From Clostridium_AM sp964554365 (GTDB lineage Bacteria > Bacillota > Clostridia > Clostridiales > Clostridiaceae): 64,000 nucleotides of DNA. Within the stretch, counting starts at the first letter, position 1. Every line of letters begins with the position of its first letter. The DNA lies in contig CAZKOJ010000002.1 in the NCBI GenBank assembly GCA_964554365.1, positions 17,655-81,654 of the forward strand, read 5' to 3'. The notes below the pieces were generated by a model. That model saw only the letters and a list, made by a program, of their open reading frames with translations. It was not told where the DNA came from and made no database searches. Positions 8,434 through 18,017 of the stretch are shown one piece after another. The position numbers and the translations under genes were made by a program.

Positions 8434-9405
8434 TTATTTACTAAAGAAATTATTTAAATTTTTTTCGAATTTTTCAAGGTTAAGCTTTTCTACAGTGCTC
8501 TCCCCTATTTCACAAACACCAAGTTTTTTGACTTGCATTTCATATTGTTCAACGTTTTTAGGTGAATTTCCAAGAGTTTTATATAAGGGTGCTTCTAAAA
8601 TATTTTTTGCAAAAGGCATAGGAAATGAAAATTCTTTCAAGTGTTGTAAATAATGATCCATAAAGATTGTTCCATATTCTCTGCTGCGAGTAACTAAGTC
8701 AAGATCTAGCGTAACCGTAGCAACCGTTTCATGGGCAGCAGCCTCCCAAAGCAAATGACCCTCCGGATTAATGACAAGTGAGTTACCATATAAATTTGCA
8801 CCACCGAAAGTGCCAACTCCGTTTGTGGATACAAGAAATGCTTGGTTCTCAAGAGCTCTTGTATAATGTACTGGTTTATTGAGATGATATAATTCTTCAG
8901 GGTCCATTGTTAATTTAACGAGCACTTCCGCACCCATAAGTGTTTCATTTCTAGAAATCTCAGGAAAATTTAAATCATAACATATTTGTACTCCGATCTT
9001 GGTTTGTTTTTCCGGCATATCAAATACTACATATTCACTTCCTGGTGTTGCATCTTCTTCAGCTGGTCTCCATGGAGCCATTTTATTGTATACTGCAATA
9101 AGCTCTCCATCAGGATTAAACACCGGCGCAGAGTTGTAAATAAGTCCATCTTTTATTTGATACATAGTTCCTGGAATAAAATATATTTTATGCCTTCTTG
9201 CTATATTAGCAAGAAAATCGGTAATTGGACCTGGTATCTCTTGGGGTGTAAAATAGCCAATACCTCCCTCGACACCAAGCACCAATTCAGGTCTATGATA
9301 TGAACTCATCAAATCATTCACTTTTTTCTCAATATAATTTAAATTTATTGCAGTATCCTTACTGACTGGCATTTGGATTATGCCCACGTTTAAAAATCTT
9401 CCCAT
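8434..9405 (-). CDS. Carbon-nitrogen hydrolase (nitrilase superfamily amidase)
   Basis: 323 residues with the full nitrilase-superfamily triad. Glutamate is about residue 46 (LVLGVEGGIGY), lysine about 108 (AVYNKMAPW) and cysteine about 142 (VQICYDLNFPE). The EIPGP turn and the extended C terminus of about 60 residues recall aliphatic amidases and formamidases more than true nitrilases, so hydrolysis of a short amide to acid and ammonia is the likely reaction. A sigma-54 promoter lies just upstream, and the adjacent divergon encodes a sigma-54 activator. With the acetamidase and glutamine-synthetase-like genes further along, this points to nitrogen scavenging. The substrate is not known. Confidence 0.82.
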   Translation of the reverse strand: MGRFLNVGIIQMPVSKDTAINLNYIEKKVNDLMSSYHRPELVLGVEGGIGYFTPQEIPGPITDFLANIARRHKIYFIPGTMYQIKDGLIYNSAPVFNPDGELIAVYNKMAPWRPAEEDATPGSEYVVFDMPEKQTKIGVQICYDLNFPEISRNETLMGAEVLVKLTMDPEELYHLNKPVHYTRALENQAFLVSTNGVGTFGGANLYGNSLVINPEGHLLWEAAAHETVATVTLDLDLVTRSREYGTIFMDHYLQHLKEFSFPMPFAKNILEAPLYKTLGNSPKNVEQYEMQVKKLGVCEIGESTVEKLNLEKFEKNLNNFFSK

Positions 9406-9460
9406 TACTTTTAATCTCCCCTCAATATTTAAGTTATAGTATCAACATAATTATCATACA

Positions 9461-9476
9461 AGCAATAATCATGCCA
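9461..9476 (-). promoter_or_regulatory. Sigma-54 (-24/-12) promoter of the nitrilase gene
   Basis: The minus strand reads TGGCATGATTATTGCT. GG and GC are separated by exactly ten bases, as required for RpoN promoters (TGGCAC-N5-TTGC). It is about 55 bases upstream of the nitrilase ATG. Confidence 0.8.
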
Positions 9477-9525
9477 TAAATATTGTTATATTGAAGCGAT
9501 GCCAAGTAAAAATTTCTACTATTTT

Positions 9526-10908
9526 TTATTTGATACCTAGTGTATTCAGTTTCTTATAAAGCAGCTGTCTTGAAATACCGAGAACCTTTGCGGTTTCAGT
9601 TTTATTTCCATTACATTTTTTAAGCATATTAATTATTGCTTCACGTTCAGCATCTAGTTTGATGCGTTCTAGTGTTTTGATTTCAAAATTCTTGCTTTGT
9701 ATTTCACAAGGAAGTTGAGTGCAAGTATTGTTGAAGCCCTTAAGGTGTTCAATCTTTAGTGTTTCATCATAACATCTGTTCATAGCTCTTTCTAGGACAT
9801 TATGGAGTTCTCTCACATTTCCAGTCCAGTCATATGAATATAACCTATTGATTACTTCAGCATCTATTTTTGTCACCTTATGAGATGCTCTGCCAAGAGA
9901 ATGATTCAACTCCTCAATAATATGTTCTGCAAGCAGTGGTATATCTTCTTTTCTTTCTCGCAAGGGAGGAATAGTAATCTCAAAAACATTCAAACGATAG
10001 TACAAGTCTTGTCTAAATCTGTTCTCTTCAACCATCTTTTTTAGAGATTCATTTGTAGCTACAATAACACGTAAATCAATAGGTATAGTAAAAGACCCGC
10101 CAACTCGAGTAATTTCTTTCTCCTGAACAAGCCTTAATAGTTTTGCTTGTAAAAATAAGGGGAGCTGGTTGATTTCATCTAGGAAAAGTGTGCCGCCATT
10201 TGCTATCTCAGCCTTGCCTTTTTTTCCTCCTTTTTTTGCACCTGTGAAACTACCCTCTTCATAGCCAAATATTTCTGATTCAAAGAGTTCAGCAGGGATG
10301 GCTGCACAATTTAATTTTACAAAATTTCTTAAACTTCTTGTACTGGCTTTATGAATAGAATGAGCAACCAACTCTTTACCACAACCAGTTTCACCTTGTA
10401 TAAGAACTGTGGAATTCGTCTTTGAGGCTTCAAATATCTCTGATTTTAAATTTCTTGTGATATTACTATTGCCAATGATATTTTCTACGGAATATTTGGC
10501 ACCACGAATGGATCGTAATTCCTGTTTATAATAATTTAGCTCATTGGAAAGTTCCTTCACTTTATCCAAAAATCCATGTAAAAAGCTGGCATTTTCAAAC
10601 ACATCATATTCGAAAGCACCTATTAATTCACCGTCTTTGAAGATAGGAAATGCATTACTCACAATGGTAAATCCCTCCACAAAATACACTTCACCGATTT
10701 GTCTTTTTTTGCTTTTTAATACTTTATAAGTAGTATTTGTTGGGATTACTTCCCTAACTGATTTGCCAATTATCTCTGATAATGCATGATATCCTATTTG
10801 ATTGATTAGTGAATCAGCCATAAATACTATTTTCTCTTCCTTATCAATGACTAGAAATCCATCAATATTTTCTAAAATCCTCTTATAAACTTCATTTATG
10901 TCAATCAT
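9526..10908 (-). CDS. Sigma-54-dependent transcriptional activator (PAS, AAA+, Fis HTH)
   Basis: 460 residues from the ATG at 10908, after AAGGAG; a GTG nine bases earlier overlaps that site. Order: PAS domain (about 10-120), AAA+ core (about 145-370) and C-terminal Fis-type helix-turn-helix (KTETAKVLGISRQLLYKKL). The core has Walker A GETGCGKE, the sigma-54 contact loop as GSFTGA (usual form GAFTGA), Walker B GTLFLDEI, and the R-finger region RFRQDLYYRLNVF. It would hydrolyse ATP to open RpoN promoters, with the PAS domain sensing a ligand. Flanking sigma-54 promoters on both sides suggest that it controls the nitrilase and the MATE exporter. Confidence 0.93.
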   Translation of the reverse strand: MIDINEVYKRILENIDGFLVIDKEEKIVFMADSLINQIGYHALSEIIGKSVREVIPTNTTYKVLKSKKRQIGEVYFVEGFTIVSNAFPIFKDGELIGAFEYDVFENASFLHGFLDKVKELSNELNYYKQELRSIRGAKYSVENIIGNSNITRNLKSEIFEASKTNSTVLIQGETGCGKELVAHSIHKASTRSLRNFVKLNCAAIPAELFESEIFGYEEGSFTGAKKGGKKGKAEIANGGTLFLDEINQLPLFLQAKLLRLVQEKEITRVGGSFTIPIDLRVIVATNESLKKMVEENRFRQDLYYRLNVFEITIPPLRERKEDIPLLAEHIIEELNHSLGRASHKVTKIDAEVINRLYSYDWTGNVRELHNVLERAMNRCYDETLKIEHLKGFNNTCTQLPCEIQSKNFEIKTLERIKLDAEREAIINMLKKCNGNKTETAKVLGISRQLLYKKLNTLGIK

Positions 10909-10950
10909 AGAATACACTCCTTAATTATAATTTGACTTATTATATCAAAC

Positions 10951-10998
10951 GTTTACATTTATGTAAACTTAATTTTACACTGTAATGTTTAGATTACA
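10951..10998 (+). promoter_or_regulatory. Putative enhancer sites for the sigma-54 activator
   Basis: Two inverted repeats lie in tandem. GTTTACAT-TT-ATGTAAAC (10951-10968) is perfect. TGTAAT-GTTTAG-ATTACA (10981-10998) has perfect arms. They lie 140-190 bases upstream of the sigma-54 promoter at 11138, the normal distance for upstream activating sequences. They also lie just upstream of the activator gene itself, which would allow autoregulation. Confidence 0.65.
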
Positions 10999-11137
10999 CA
11001 AATAAAAGCCATTCAGTGAAAAACACTTCATAATGACACTATTTATGTTTACTAAGAAAAACCAGTGTTATATGTAAAGCCCTAATTGTATAGTATGAAA
11101 TCTGTATTTTTCACAATTTAATTACCAGATAAATGGT

Positions 11138-11153
11138 TTGGCACGTATATTGC
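11138..11153 (+). promoter_or_regulatory. Sigma-54 (-24/-12) promoter of the MATE exporter
   Basis: TTGGCACGTATATTGC matches the TGGCAC-N5-TTGC consensus at every conserved base, with GG and GC ten bases apart. The -12 GC is 48 bases before the start codon of the MATE gene. Confidence 0.9.
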
Positions 11154-11200
11154 GATAAGATAGTTAATATATATTCAACTAATAAGGAGGAGTTTACAAA

Positions 11201-12580
11201 ATGACTCAAAAAATTGAAAATAATTCACTGACCAGTGAAGAGAGAAAATTAGGCACAAAAAAAATACGACCTCTATTTTTCGCCTATACTATTTCAGCTG
11301 TCATTGGCATGGGTATGCAAATGGTTATCGGTATTGCAGATGGTTTTTTTGTAGGAAATGGGGTTGGTCCAGTTGGACTAGGTACTATAGGTGTTATTTA
11401 TCCATTTTGGATTATCGCAATAGCATTAGGTACGCTGATAGGCGCTGGAGCGTCTACACTAGTGGGTATTAAACTTGGACAAGGTAAAAAAGAAGAGGCA
11501 CGTGCAATTGTTGGACAGAGTTTTTGGTATTCAAATATTTTTTCTATTATTATTACAGTATTCATCCTAATTTTCTTAGATAATATTTTAATATTTTTTG
11601 GTGCACAAGGTGAAATATTACAGTGTGCAAGACAATATAGCCAAGTGTATATGCTTGCATTCCCCTTGTATGTCACTGGTTTACTATTATTTTATCTAAT
11701 TCGTATTGATGAAAAACCAGGGCTAGGTTTATTCATTCAGATAGTTCCGGCTGCCATCGCACTTTTTGTTGAATACTTCCTAATTTTCAAACTGAAGACT
11801 GGTATTACTGGTTCTGCAATTGGCGCTTGGGTTATTACAGCAGGATCTTGGTACTTATTAGTATTCCATTTTATCTTTGGAAAGACAGAATTGAAGATAA
11901 AATTTAGTGATATTAAACTAAACTTTAGCTATATTAAGGAAATAAACAAAATCGGTCTAGCAGGCTTCATTATACAGGTAACACCAACAGTTGTTGCTAT
12001 AGCCATCAATAATCTAATTGGTGTCTATGGAAACCAGTCTGATTATGCGGTGTATGGAGTAATTAATGCTTATCTCTTATATATACTCATCTCTTTTACT
12101 AATTCTTTTGGATTCGGATTATTACCAATTGCTAGTTATAACTACGGAGCAAAACAGTTTGCTAGGGTAAAAGAAGTGCTTATTATTTCAATAAAATATA
12201 CAATTGCTTTTCTCGTAATTTGTCTAGGTGGAATTTTTATGTTTTCTAATCAAATTCTTGGATTCTTTATTGGACCAGTACCAGAATTGATTGAAGCAAC
12301 TAAATCTGCCATGCATATGTTCATCATTTTGTTCCCCTTTGGAGCAATGACATTGCTTGCCTCTAACTATTTTCAAGCTGTTGAAAAAAATGGAAAAGCT
12401 ATTGTAAACAGTTTAACCAGAAATATAATATTTATTTTGCCACTCTTATTTATCTTGCCAAAATTCATGGGAATGAAAGGTATCTGGATTTCTCAACCTA
12501 TTGCAGATATTTTGGCTTGCATTGTTGCCGTTTATTATTTAGTAAAAGAAGTAAATGGATTATCTAATCAAATAAAATAA
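11201..12580 (+). CDS. MATE family multidrug/metabolite exporter
   Basis: 459 residues with about twelve hydrophobic segments in two related halves, as in MatE proteins of the NorM/DinF superfamily. Typical sequences are the first-helix motif IGMGMQMVIGIADGFFVGN and the TM2-TM3 segment LIGAGASTLVGIKLGQGKKEEA. Such carriers use Na+ or H+ gradients to export cationic or organic compounds across the cytoplasmic membrane. The ATG follows AAGGAGG. Transcription from a textbook sigma-54 promoter next to a dedicated activator is unusual for a drug pump. It suggests a role in amide/amine metabolism or in excretion of a nitrogenous product. Confidence 0.9.
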   Translation: MTQKIENNSLTSEERKLGTKKIRPLFFAYTISAVIGMGMQMVIGIADGFFVGNGVGPVGLGTIGVIYPFWIIAIALGTLIGAGASTLVGIKLGQGKKEEARAIVGQSFWYSNIFSIIITVFILIFLDNILIFFGAQGEILQCARQYSQVYMLAFPLYVTGLLLFYLIRIDEKPGLGLFIQIVPAAIALFVEYFLIFKLKTGITGSAIGAWVITAGSWYLLVFHFIFGKTELKIKFSDIKLNFSYIKEINKIGLAGFIIQVTPTVVAIAINNLIGVYGNQSDYAVYGVINAYLLYILISFTNSFGFGLLPIASYNYGAKQFARVKEVLIISIKYTIAFLVICLGGIFMFSNQILGFFIGPVPELIEATKSAMHMFIILFPFGAMTLLASNYFQAVEKNGKAIVNSLTRNIIFILPLLFILPKFMGMKGIWISQPIADILACIVAVYYLVKEVNGLSNQIK

Positions 12581-13163
12581 GCTCTTCAATTATATATTTA
12601 TATAAGTTGTTAAATAACTAATTTTTACAATTGTTATTCAACTTTTTTATCTACATAATACTTAATCATAATATAACCATCCCTTATTCTTAATTTCTAG
12701 AACATGACACATACTCTTACAAAGTCATGGTAATTGACCTAATAGCATAATTCTATAGTTATTTATTTGGCTATGTTTAAGAAAGTTGTTGATTTTATAA
12801 TATTTTTAAAGGAAAGCTCTTTTGGCTTTCCTTTAATGTATATTTTAAGAATGTTGCAAACTAACGGATTTTTTTATTTGTATTTTATATATTGTTTCAT
12901 TCTACATAGTGCAAATAATAATTTCAAACATCCTCAACAATTACTCAAAATTTCCTCTGTTGTTTTAAAGTACTTTAACTCTGTATCAGAATAAGAAGTA
13001 TGTAATTGTACCAATAGGTTCTTGGTCTTAATTGTATTTTTTCCCAATTTCACATACTATTTTCTCATATTTGACAAATTACACAAAAATGTTTTAAAAT
13101 TGGAAAATGATGGTTTATAATTAATATAGATTATATCGGAACATAGCAAAATGGGGGATAAAA
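12581..13163. other. Intergenic stretch with one terminator
   Basis: Apart from the hairpin at 12808-12834, nothing coding is supported. A 75-codon plus-strand open frame starting at 12767 has no ribosome binding site, spans the hairpin and resembles no family. The last 60 bases hold the promoter area and a GGGGGA ribosome binding site for the next activator gene. Confidence 0.5.
12808..12834 (+). terminator. Terminator-like hairpin downstream of the MATE gene
   Basis: AAAGGAAAGC pairs with GCTTTCCTTT around a seven-base loop. It lies about 230 bases after the MATE stop codon. The downstream T run is short, so efficiency is uncertain. Confidence 0.5.
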
Positions 13164-14099
13164 ATGATTATAAGTGATATTGGGATAAGTCACAGTAAGT
13201 CCATGAATACTTTAAGAGAGTTAGCTGCACGTATTGCAAAGTTTCCTTCTACAGTTTTAATTGAGGGAGAAACAGGAGTTGGAAAAGAAATAATGGCAAA
13301 TTGGATTCATTATAATAGCAATAGAAAAAACATGCCTTTCATAAAAATAAACTGTGGTGCTATACCAGAAGGCTTATTAGAATCAGAACTCTTTGGTTAT
13401 GAAAGAGGAGCCTTTACAGGAGCAAAACGAGAGGGGAATGCAGGAATTTTTGAGCAATCACATAAAGGAACACTGTTATTAGATGAAATAGGAGAACTAT
13501 CACCATCAATGCAAGTTAAACTTCTCAGGGTAATACAGGATAGAGAAGTACGAAGGGTAGGTGGAAGTTGGTCAAAAACAATAGACGTAAGAATTATTGC
13601 TGCTACAAATCAAAATCTTAATAATCTTGTAGAAAAGGAACGCTTTAGAAAGGATCTCTATTACAGATTAAAAGTTGCACATATAGTTATTCCACCTTTA
13701 AGAGAAAGACGTGACGACATTGAACCACTGCTAAATTATTTTTTAACCATGTATAATAAAGAGTTTGGAGTGAATAAATGCTTTAATGATGAAGTGATTG
13801 GTTTATTATTGAACTACGATTATTATGGAAATACAAGAGAATTGAGGAACATAGTTGAAAGTTCATATATAATTTCAAAAACAAAGGAAATAACCTTAGA
13901 ATATTTGCCAAAGTATGTTTTAGAGAATAAAACAGAGATACAAAGCACTGCACTGGCAACTATAGTGGAAAAAGCAGAGAAAAAAGCTATCACAGCAGCA
14001 CTAAAATCTGAAGACAGTATTAGAAAAGCGGCTAAGCTTTTAAACATAAGTAATGCTACAATTCTTAGAAAAATGAAAAAATATGAACTTGATAAATAA
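13164..14099 (+). CDS. Sigma-54-dependent activator without sensory domain (PspF-like layout)
   Basis: 311 residues. The AAA+ core starts almost at once: Walker A GETGVGKE near residue 33, canonical GAFTGA near 84, Walker B GTLLLDEIGE, and RFRKDLYYRLKVAH. A Fis-type helix-turn-helix ends the protein (IRKAAKLLNISNATILRKM). There is no N-terminal receiver, PAS or GAF domain, so control must come from a partner protein, its level, or the fused helix-turn-helix. PspF is the best known activator with this layout. The ATG follows GGGGGA. It lies between the MATE exporter and a chemoreceptor. Its target may be the sigma-54 promoter at 20557, but that is inference. Confidence 0.9.
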   Translation: MIISDIGISHSKSMNTLRELAARIAKFPSTVLIEGETGVGKEIMANWIHYNSNRKNMPFIKINCGAIPEGLLESELFGYERGAFTGAKREGNAGIFEQSHKGTLLLDEIGELSPSMQVKLLRVIQDREVRRVGGSWSKTIDVRIIAATNQNLNNLVEKERFRKDLYYRLKVAHIVIPPLRERRDDIEPLLNYFLTMYNKEFGVNKCFNDEVIGLLLNYDYYGNTRELRNIVESSYIISKTKEITLEYLPKYVLENKTEIQSTALATIVEKAEKKAITAALKSEDSIRKAAKLLNISNATILRKMKKYELDK

Positions 14100-14474
14100 T
14101 GGACATTTACCTTTTATATTTAAAGTATTCTCATATCTTCATCCAAAATAAAAGACACCAGTATATAACATTGAAATAGTGTAAGCTGCCATAATAACAA
14201 AATGTTTTAAGAAGTTGCCACTGACTTTGAAAAATTTATAGAATTTCAGGTAAATATTTAATTTTGAATTTTATTTAATACAATATGATTTATAACACCA
14301 AAATACTTTTTAAAATCTTAAGATATTTTATATTCTACATAATTTATACAATAATCACCTAAAAATGGGATACATATGTTGACAATGGAAAAATTAGGGT
14401 ATATGCTGTATGTTGTAGGGTATATAGTTGTCATATTCTTTAAACACACATTAAATCAAAAGGAGTAGAAGAAT
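14100..14474. other. Intergenic region before the chemoreceptor gene
   Basis: No gene is seen in 375 bases. It contains the promoter at 14379-14407. A duplicated word, TAGGGTATAT, occurs near 14395 and 14416. GTATATAGTTGTCA at 14420-14433 recurs exactly at 18161-18174, upstream of the permease gene. Confidence 0.5.
14379..14407 (+). promoter_or_regulatory. Probable promoter of the chemoreceptor gene
   Basis: TTGACA (14379-14384), a 17-base spacer and TATGCT (14402-14407) fit a housekeeping promoter about 70 bases upstream of the start codon. Confidence 0.55.
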
Positions 14475-16523
14475 ATGAAAAAAAATTCAATTAAACAAAG
14501 ATTGGTTATAACATTTGTATCAGTAGTAATTTTTCCTATAATTTTAATATCAATATTTTCAAGTATAGTTACATATAACTCTTCTAAAAGCAATTATAAG
14601 GATAATATTTCCTATAAAATTGATGAAGTTAATAGTGTTATAAGTGAATTTTATAGTGGGAAAGAGCAACTGTTATCACAAATAACAGAAAATGCAGCTA
14701 TAAAAAACTGCATTGGTAGTGAGAATAAAAATAATCTTAGAAAAGAATTAGATAACATAGTAAAAGCTAATCCAAAATTAATGACAGTATATGTTGCAAC
14801 TATTGAAGGTAAAACCATAATGAGCATGACAGATGATATGAACTTAGATGCTAGAAATTTTTCTTGGTTTAAGGATACACTTAAAAATGATACCAAAGTA
14901 CTTTGGCTTGACCCATACAAAGACTTGAATACTGGAAAATTTGTAATATCAGCATTGAAGGAACTAAAAGATGATAATGGTAAAACCGTTGGATTAGTTG
15001 GATTAGATATGAATTTAAGCTCTGTTTTAGATAGATTTAAAAATTCAAAATTTGGAAAATCAGGTGAAATATTTATAACAGATAAAACAGGGATAATAAT
15101 GTTCAGCAACACTTCTAAGTTCATAGGAAAAAATATTAATCCAGATAGAGTAAATAAAAAGGATACAAACGGAAATGATGAAAAGTTCGAAAACATTTTT
15201 AAAGACAAAAAAGAGGTAGAGTGGATCAAGCCTCTAATGAATAATAAACATAAATTGATGTATCAAACCTTTAATGAAAAGGAAAGATTATTATATTCCA
15301 ACAACAATTCTCAATGCAATTGGAAAATCGTTGGAATGTTTGATAAGAGTGAAGTTTTAGAATCTTTAACTAAAAACATATTTGCCATAATGGGCATTAC
15401 TGCTGTATTTATGGTTATTTCTGTTTTATTAAGTAAGCGTTTATATAAAGACATAATACAACCTTTGAATAGCTTAATAAAATCTATGAGTGAATGTGCT
15501 CAAGGCGATTTAACCACAAATACTAAAATAAAAAGCAATGATGAATTTGGTAAGCTGGGTAATAGTTTCACGGATATGGTCTGTAAGTTAAAGGAAATTG
15601 TACAAATTGAAAAGGCAGCATCTGAGAAGATATTTGACTCATCTACTCATCTTACGGAACAATCTGGAGGAGTATTAAGTTCAGCAACAGAAATCGCAAG
15701 TGCTATGGAAGAAATCTCTAAAGGTGTTCAGAGACAGGCAGATGAGGCTCAAGGTGCTGCAGCCATAACTTCAGTTTTTAATGATAGTTTAAATGAACTA
15801 GCAACTTATAAAAAAGAACTTAATGATGAAACTAAAAAGATAGAAAACCACAATATTGAAGTTGTAAGTGCCGTAGACGATTTAAGGGCTAAAAACCAAC
15901 TGACAATTAGTGCAGTAACTAATACATCAGTAATAATTGAAACCTTATTAAAAGAAACAGAAAACATAGGTGAAATTTTAAATACCATTGTAAATATATC
16001 ATCTCAAACCAATTTACTAGCTTTAAACGCAGCAATTGAGGCTGCGAGAGCTGGAGAATATGGTAAAGGTTTTTCAGTGGTTGCAGAAGAGGTACGAACG
16101 CTTTCTGAACAATCTTCAGCGCAAGCTGAAGGTATAAGACAAATAATCGATAACATAAAAACTACTACTATTGAAGCAGTAACCAATATGAATAATATAA
16201 GAAAAAATGTAGACAGTCAAAGCTCAGCAGTCTTTATTACAGTTGAGTCATTTAAAGAATTAGATGGATCGGTTGGTGTCATAATTAAATTAATAAATAG
16301 CTTTGATAGAAAGATTAATGAAATGGTAGATAAAAGTAATTCCTTGAGTGAAGCTATTGAAAGCATATCAGCAGTTTCAGAGCAATCAGCAGCTGCGTCA
16401 CAGGAAGCCGCTGCAAACGTAACTAGTCAGCTTGAGGATATTAACCAAGTGCAAAACCAAGTTAACGAATTAAATAACCTTTCTCAAGACCTCCAAACTT
16501 CAGTAGAAAAGTTTAAGGTTTAG
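14475..16523 (+). CDS. Methyl-accepting chemotaxis protein (dCache, HAMP, signalling domain)
   Basis: 682 residues. Membrane helices lie near residues 10-33 and 298-316. Between them is an extracellular dCache-type ligand domain, with the familiar GKFVISALKELKDDNGKTVG and a second small Cache-like repeat. A HAMP domain follows (about 320-375), then the cytoplasmic methyl-accepting coiled coil. The hairpin tip NLLALNAAIEAARAGEYGKG is the kinase/CheW contact region and is intact. It would sense an extracellular solute and signal to CheA. ATG follows AAAAGGAG. Its position inside an amide/amine utilisation region suggests a nitrogenous attractant, by context only. It also implies a motile, flagellated host. 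Confidence 0.93.
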   Translation: MKKNSIKQRLVITFVSVVIFPIILISIFSSIVTYNSSKSNYKDNISYKIDEVNSVISEFYSGKEQLLSQITENAAIKNCIGSENKNNLRKELDNIVKANPKLMTVYVATIEGKTIMSMTDDMNLDARNFSWFKDTLKNDTKVLWLDPYKDLNTGKFVISALKELKDDNGKTVGLVGLDMNLSSVLDRFKNSKFGKSGEIFITDKTGIIMFSNTSKFIGKNINPDRVNKKDTNGNDEKFENIFKDKKEVEWIKPLMNNKHKLMYQTFNEKERLLYSNNNSQCNWKIVGMFDKSEVLESLTKNIFAIMGITAVFMVISVLLSKRLYKDIIQPLNSLIKSMSECAQGDLTTNTKIKSNDEFGKLGNSFTDMVCKLKEIVQIEKAASEKIFDSSTHLTEQSGGVLSSATEIASAMEEISKGVQRQADEAQGAAAITSVFNDSLNELATYKKELNDETKKIENHNIEVVSAVDDLRAKNQLTISAVTNTSVIIETLLKETENIGEILNTIVNISSQTNLLALNAAIEAARAGEYGKGFSVVAEEVRTLSEQSSAQAEGIRQIIDNIKTTTIEAVTNMNNIRKNVDSQSSAVFITVESFKELDGSVGVIIKLINSFDRKINEMVDKSNSLSEAIESISAVSEQSAAASQEAAANVTSQLEDINQVQNQVNELNNLSQDLQTSVEKFKV

Positions 16524-16567
16524 TTTATAATTACTCTTGTAAATAATGATATATCTCCAGTTATGTA

Positions 16568-16609
16568 AAAAGATTACCCACTGTATTTTTATACAGTGGG
16601 TAATCTTTT
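16568..16609. terminator. Bidirectional terminator between chemoreceptor and permease
   Basis: A perfect 19-base-pair stem at 16568-16586 and 16591-16609 encloses a TTTT loop, with A and T tracts at the base. It separates the convergent genes ending at 16523 (+) and 16641 (-). Confidence 0.9.
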
Positions 16610-16640
16610 AGTTGAAAATGTGTATTTTAATTATATAAGC

Positions 16641-18017
16641 TTATTGGTTTGTATTTTCAGTATCATCTATAATTACTTTAGCTTTTTCTTTCAACACCTT
16701 AGTTATAAATAATAAATATATTACACCTATTACAAACCAAGTTCCACCAAGCTTTACAGCATCTATGCTCATACCATACAAAACATATGCTATTATGCAA
16801 AACCCTATTGCTGGGAACAATAAATGCTTTATATAATTTTTTGATTTTTGTCTTATTATAAAATGGTTTATTACTGAAGCATGAAGCAATAGGAAAGCAA
16901 ATAATGCTCCAAAGTTAACTAGAGTTGTCAAGAAAGCTATCTGATTTTCGAAAAAAATTCCTACTACTACAGAGATTAATGCAACAAATAAAGTACTCAC
17001 ATAGGGGGTTTTATACTTTGGATGTATTTTTGCAAGAGCTTTAGGAAGTTTTTTATCACGAGCCATAGAAAAAAGGACTCTAGATATTGCAGCCTGTGCA
17101 GCTAAAGCATTAGCAATTCCCCAAGAAAAAGCTGTTGCAAATATGGTGAGATTTTTCAGCCATTGTCCTCCAACCTTACCCGCAATAACATAGAAAGCTG
17201 TATCAAGGTTGTCAAAAACACTACCTCTACCTACATCACTAGCTATCCAAGTTTGAATTATGAAAAGTACTCCAACAGATATAAGTGCTATAATAGTAGC
17301 TTTACCTACTACCTTACTGCCACCTTGTACTTCTTCTGAAAGAGTGGAGATGCCATCAAAACCAAGGAAACTAAGAACAGCTATAGATACTGCCCCCATA
17401 ACTAATGGAAGGGAAAAAGTGCTTGAATCATATAAAGGTTTAATGGTAAAACCTTCTCCTGCACCATTAAAAAGAGCAACTATTCCTAGAACTATGAATA
17501 TAGTTAATATTATAAGCTCTAAAATTAATATTACTTTGTTAGCTTTTGCAGTAAACTCCACACCTCGCACATTTATAAAAGTATTTATTATTATAAATGT
17601 AAATAACCAAACCCAAATAGGTATAGTGGGAAGTACAGCAGACATTGCAGCTGCACTAACGAGGTATAATAATGAAGGAACTAAAATATAATCAAGTAAT
17701 ATAGTCCAGCCAGCCATAAAACCTACATATTCATTAATTCCATGCTGTGCATAGGCATAAACAGATCCAGCTATAGGAAAAGCTTCTGACATTCTTGCAT
17801 AACTAAAGGCTGTGAAAATCATACCACTCATACCTATTAGATAGGTCAAGGCAACCATGCCTTTTGAAGCATCATAAACATACCCAAAAACTCCAAAGGG
17901 AGCAATAGGAACCATAAAAATCATTCCATATATAACCAAATCCCAAAATGAAAGAGCTCGTTTAAGTTCTTGCTTGTAACCAAATGTTTCAATTGATGTA
18001 TTAGGTGGATTCGACAT
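16641..18017 (-). CDS. APC family amino acid/polyamine permease
   Basis: 458 residues with about twelve membrane helices. The first helix motif, LSFWDLVIYGMIFMVPIAPFG, together with AGSVYAYAQHGI and FLGFDGISTLSEEV, is characteristic of APC superfamily importers and closest to the PuuP (putrescine) and related amine/amino-acid group. It would take up a cationic or zwitterionic nitrogen compound by proton symport. ATG follows AAAGGAGG. It follows the glutamine-synthetase-like and acetamidase genes with a 210-base gap, which may hold a separate promoter. Together they suggest uptake followed by gamma-glutamylation. The substrate is not provable from sequence. Confidence 0.88.
   Translation of the reverse strand: MSNPPNTSIETFGYKQELKRALSFWDLVIYGMIFMVPIAPFGVFGYVYDASKGMVALTYLIGMSGMIFTAFSYARMSEAFPIAGSVYAYAQHGINEYVGFMAGWTILLDYILVPSLLYLVSAAAMSAVLPTIPIWVWLFTFIIINTFINVRGVEFTAKANKVILILELIILTIFIVLGIVALFNGAGEGFTIKPLYDSSTFSLPLVMGAVSIAVLSFLGFDGISTLSEEVQGGSKVVGKATIIALISVGVLFIIQTWIASDVGRGSVFDNLDTAFYVIAGKVGGQWLKNLTIFATAFSWGIANALAAQAAISRVLFSMARDKKLPKALAKIHPKYKTPYVSTLFVALISVVVGIFFENQIAFLTTLVNFGALFAFLLLHASVINHFIIRQKSKNYIKHLLFPAIGFCIIAYVLYGMSIDAVKLGGTWFVIGVIYLLFITKVLKEKAKVIIDDTENTNQ

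Noticed and set aside
12767..12994. 75-codon plus-strand frame
   Set aside because: No ribosome binding site, runs through a terminator-like hairpin, and resembles no family.
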